Shown here: positions 7,221-7,529 of the stretch, in pieces
Layout: each line of letters begins with the position of its first letter
Position numbering within the stretch: the stretch's first letter is position 1
Assembly: GCA_003221825.1 (NCBI GenBank)
Contig: QHUE01000191.1
Span: 1-7,529 of the forward strand
From: Gemmatimonadota bacterium
GTDB taxonomy: Bacteria; Gemmatimonadota; Gemmatimonadetes; Gemmatimonadales; GWC2-71-9
Length of the DNA: 7,529 nt
Direction: 5' to 3'
Made by a program: the position numbers and the translations under genes
The notes under the pieces: generated by a model
The model's database searches: none
What the model was told of the DNA's origin: nothing
Seen by the model: only the letters and a program-made list of their open reading frames with translations

Positions 7221-7529
7221 TCACCACCCCCACCCCTGCCGGTACTGCGGCTTGATCAGCTCAGGCGGGACGCTGGTCAGCACCGCGCCGGTCGCCGGAT
7301 TCACGTCGACCGGCTGCGCCGTCCGCACCGCCAGGTTGCCGAGCAGCACCATCTCCGTGAGCGGCCCCGAGTGGTCCGGGATGTTGGAGCCCGCCGGCGC
7401 GCCGCCCTTGCACGCCGCGATCCACTCGGCGTAGACCCCCTCCGTCCGCGGATACTTCTGCGCGACCGGGTGGACCGTGACCTCGGCCTGTTTGGCGTCG
7501 TCGAGCAGCCGCGGATTCTCGCCGTAAAT
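7221..7529 (-). CDS. Gfo/Idh/MocA family oxidoreductase, C-terminal fragment (5' part outside window)
   Basis: The last 102 codons of a gene entering from the right edge, read in the frame beginning at 7529 and ending with TGA at 7223-7221. The residues match the C-terminal domain of the large bacterial Gfo/Idh/MocA group: YAEWIAACKGGAPAGSN (38-54), then GPLTEMVLLGNLAVR (60-74) and the ending PQYRQGWGW. Full-length members are NAD(P)-dependent sugar or polyol dehydrogenase-like enzymes, often exported with a Tat signal. The Rossmann domain and any signal are outside the window, so substrate and location cannot be judged. It runs in the same direction as argG, 82 bases apart, but the promoter and palindrome in between suggest a separate transcription unit. 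Confidence 0.85.
   Translation of the reverse strand: MYGENPRLLDDAKQAEVTVHPVAQKYPRTEGVYAEWIAACKGGAPAGSNIPDHSGPLTEMVLLGNLAVRTAQPVDVNPATGAVLTSVPPELIKPQYRQGWGW

Overview
The window is GC-rich bacterial DNA, tightly packed with seven genes. It reads as two converging blocks: three genes on the + strand (1-3562) and five on the - strand (7529 down to 3519), counting truncated genes at both ends. The outer-membrane protein and the NtrX-like sigma-54 activator point to a Gram-negative-type (diderm) bacterium. The mix of an NtrX-like regulator, a short-signal-peptide Omp85-type barrel, a DUF4390-like protein and a Gfo/Idh/MocA oxidoreductase would fit Gemmatimonadota or a related soil/environmental phylum. 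That placement is inferred from general character, not from a marker gene.

Left block (+ strand). A 5'-truncated response regulator retains the end of its receiver domain, a full AAA+ sigma-54 activator domain and a Fis-type HTH. Three bases later comes a 578-residue outer-membrane barrel whose N-terminal part looks like a bactofilin-type beta-helix. One base after that starts a secreted DUF4390-like protein. The near-zero spacing argues for one operon. A cognate NtrY-like sensor kinase, if present, would lie to the left of the window.

Right block (- strand, read right to left). First is the C-terminal end of a Gfo/Idh/MocA-type oxidoreductase. An 82-base intergenic region follows, holding a GC-rich REP-like palindrome, a candidate promoter and an 18-bp ARG-box-like operator. 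Next are argG and argH, overlapping by 17 bases: the last two steps of arginine synthesis (citrulline to argininosuccinate to arginine plus fumarate). After 44 bases comes a small HNH nuclease gene, whose stop codon overlaps the start of a membrane-anchored, cysteine-rich PCYCGC-type protein. That last gene runs 44 bases into the end of the DUF4390-like gene from the other block.

Most of this is recognisable chromosomal content, and I see no mobile element, CRISPR array, RNA gene or defence island. The points most worth a second look are the beta-helix/Omp85 architecture in an NtrX/DUF4390 operon, the ArgR-type operator over a nearly leaderless argG start, and the translationally coupled HNH/PCYCGC pair attached to the arginine operon.
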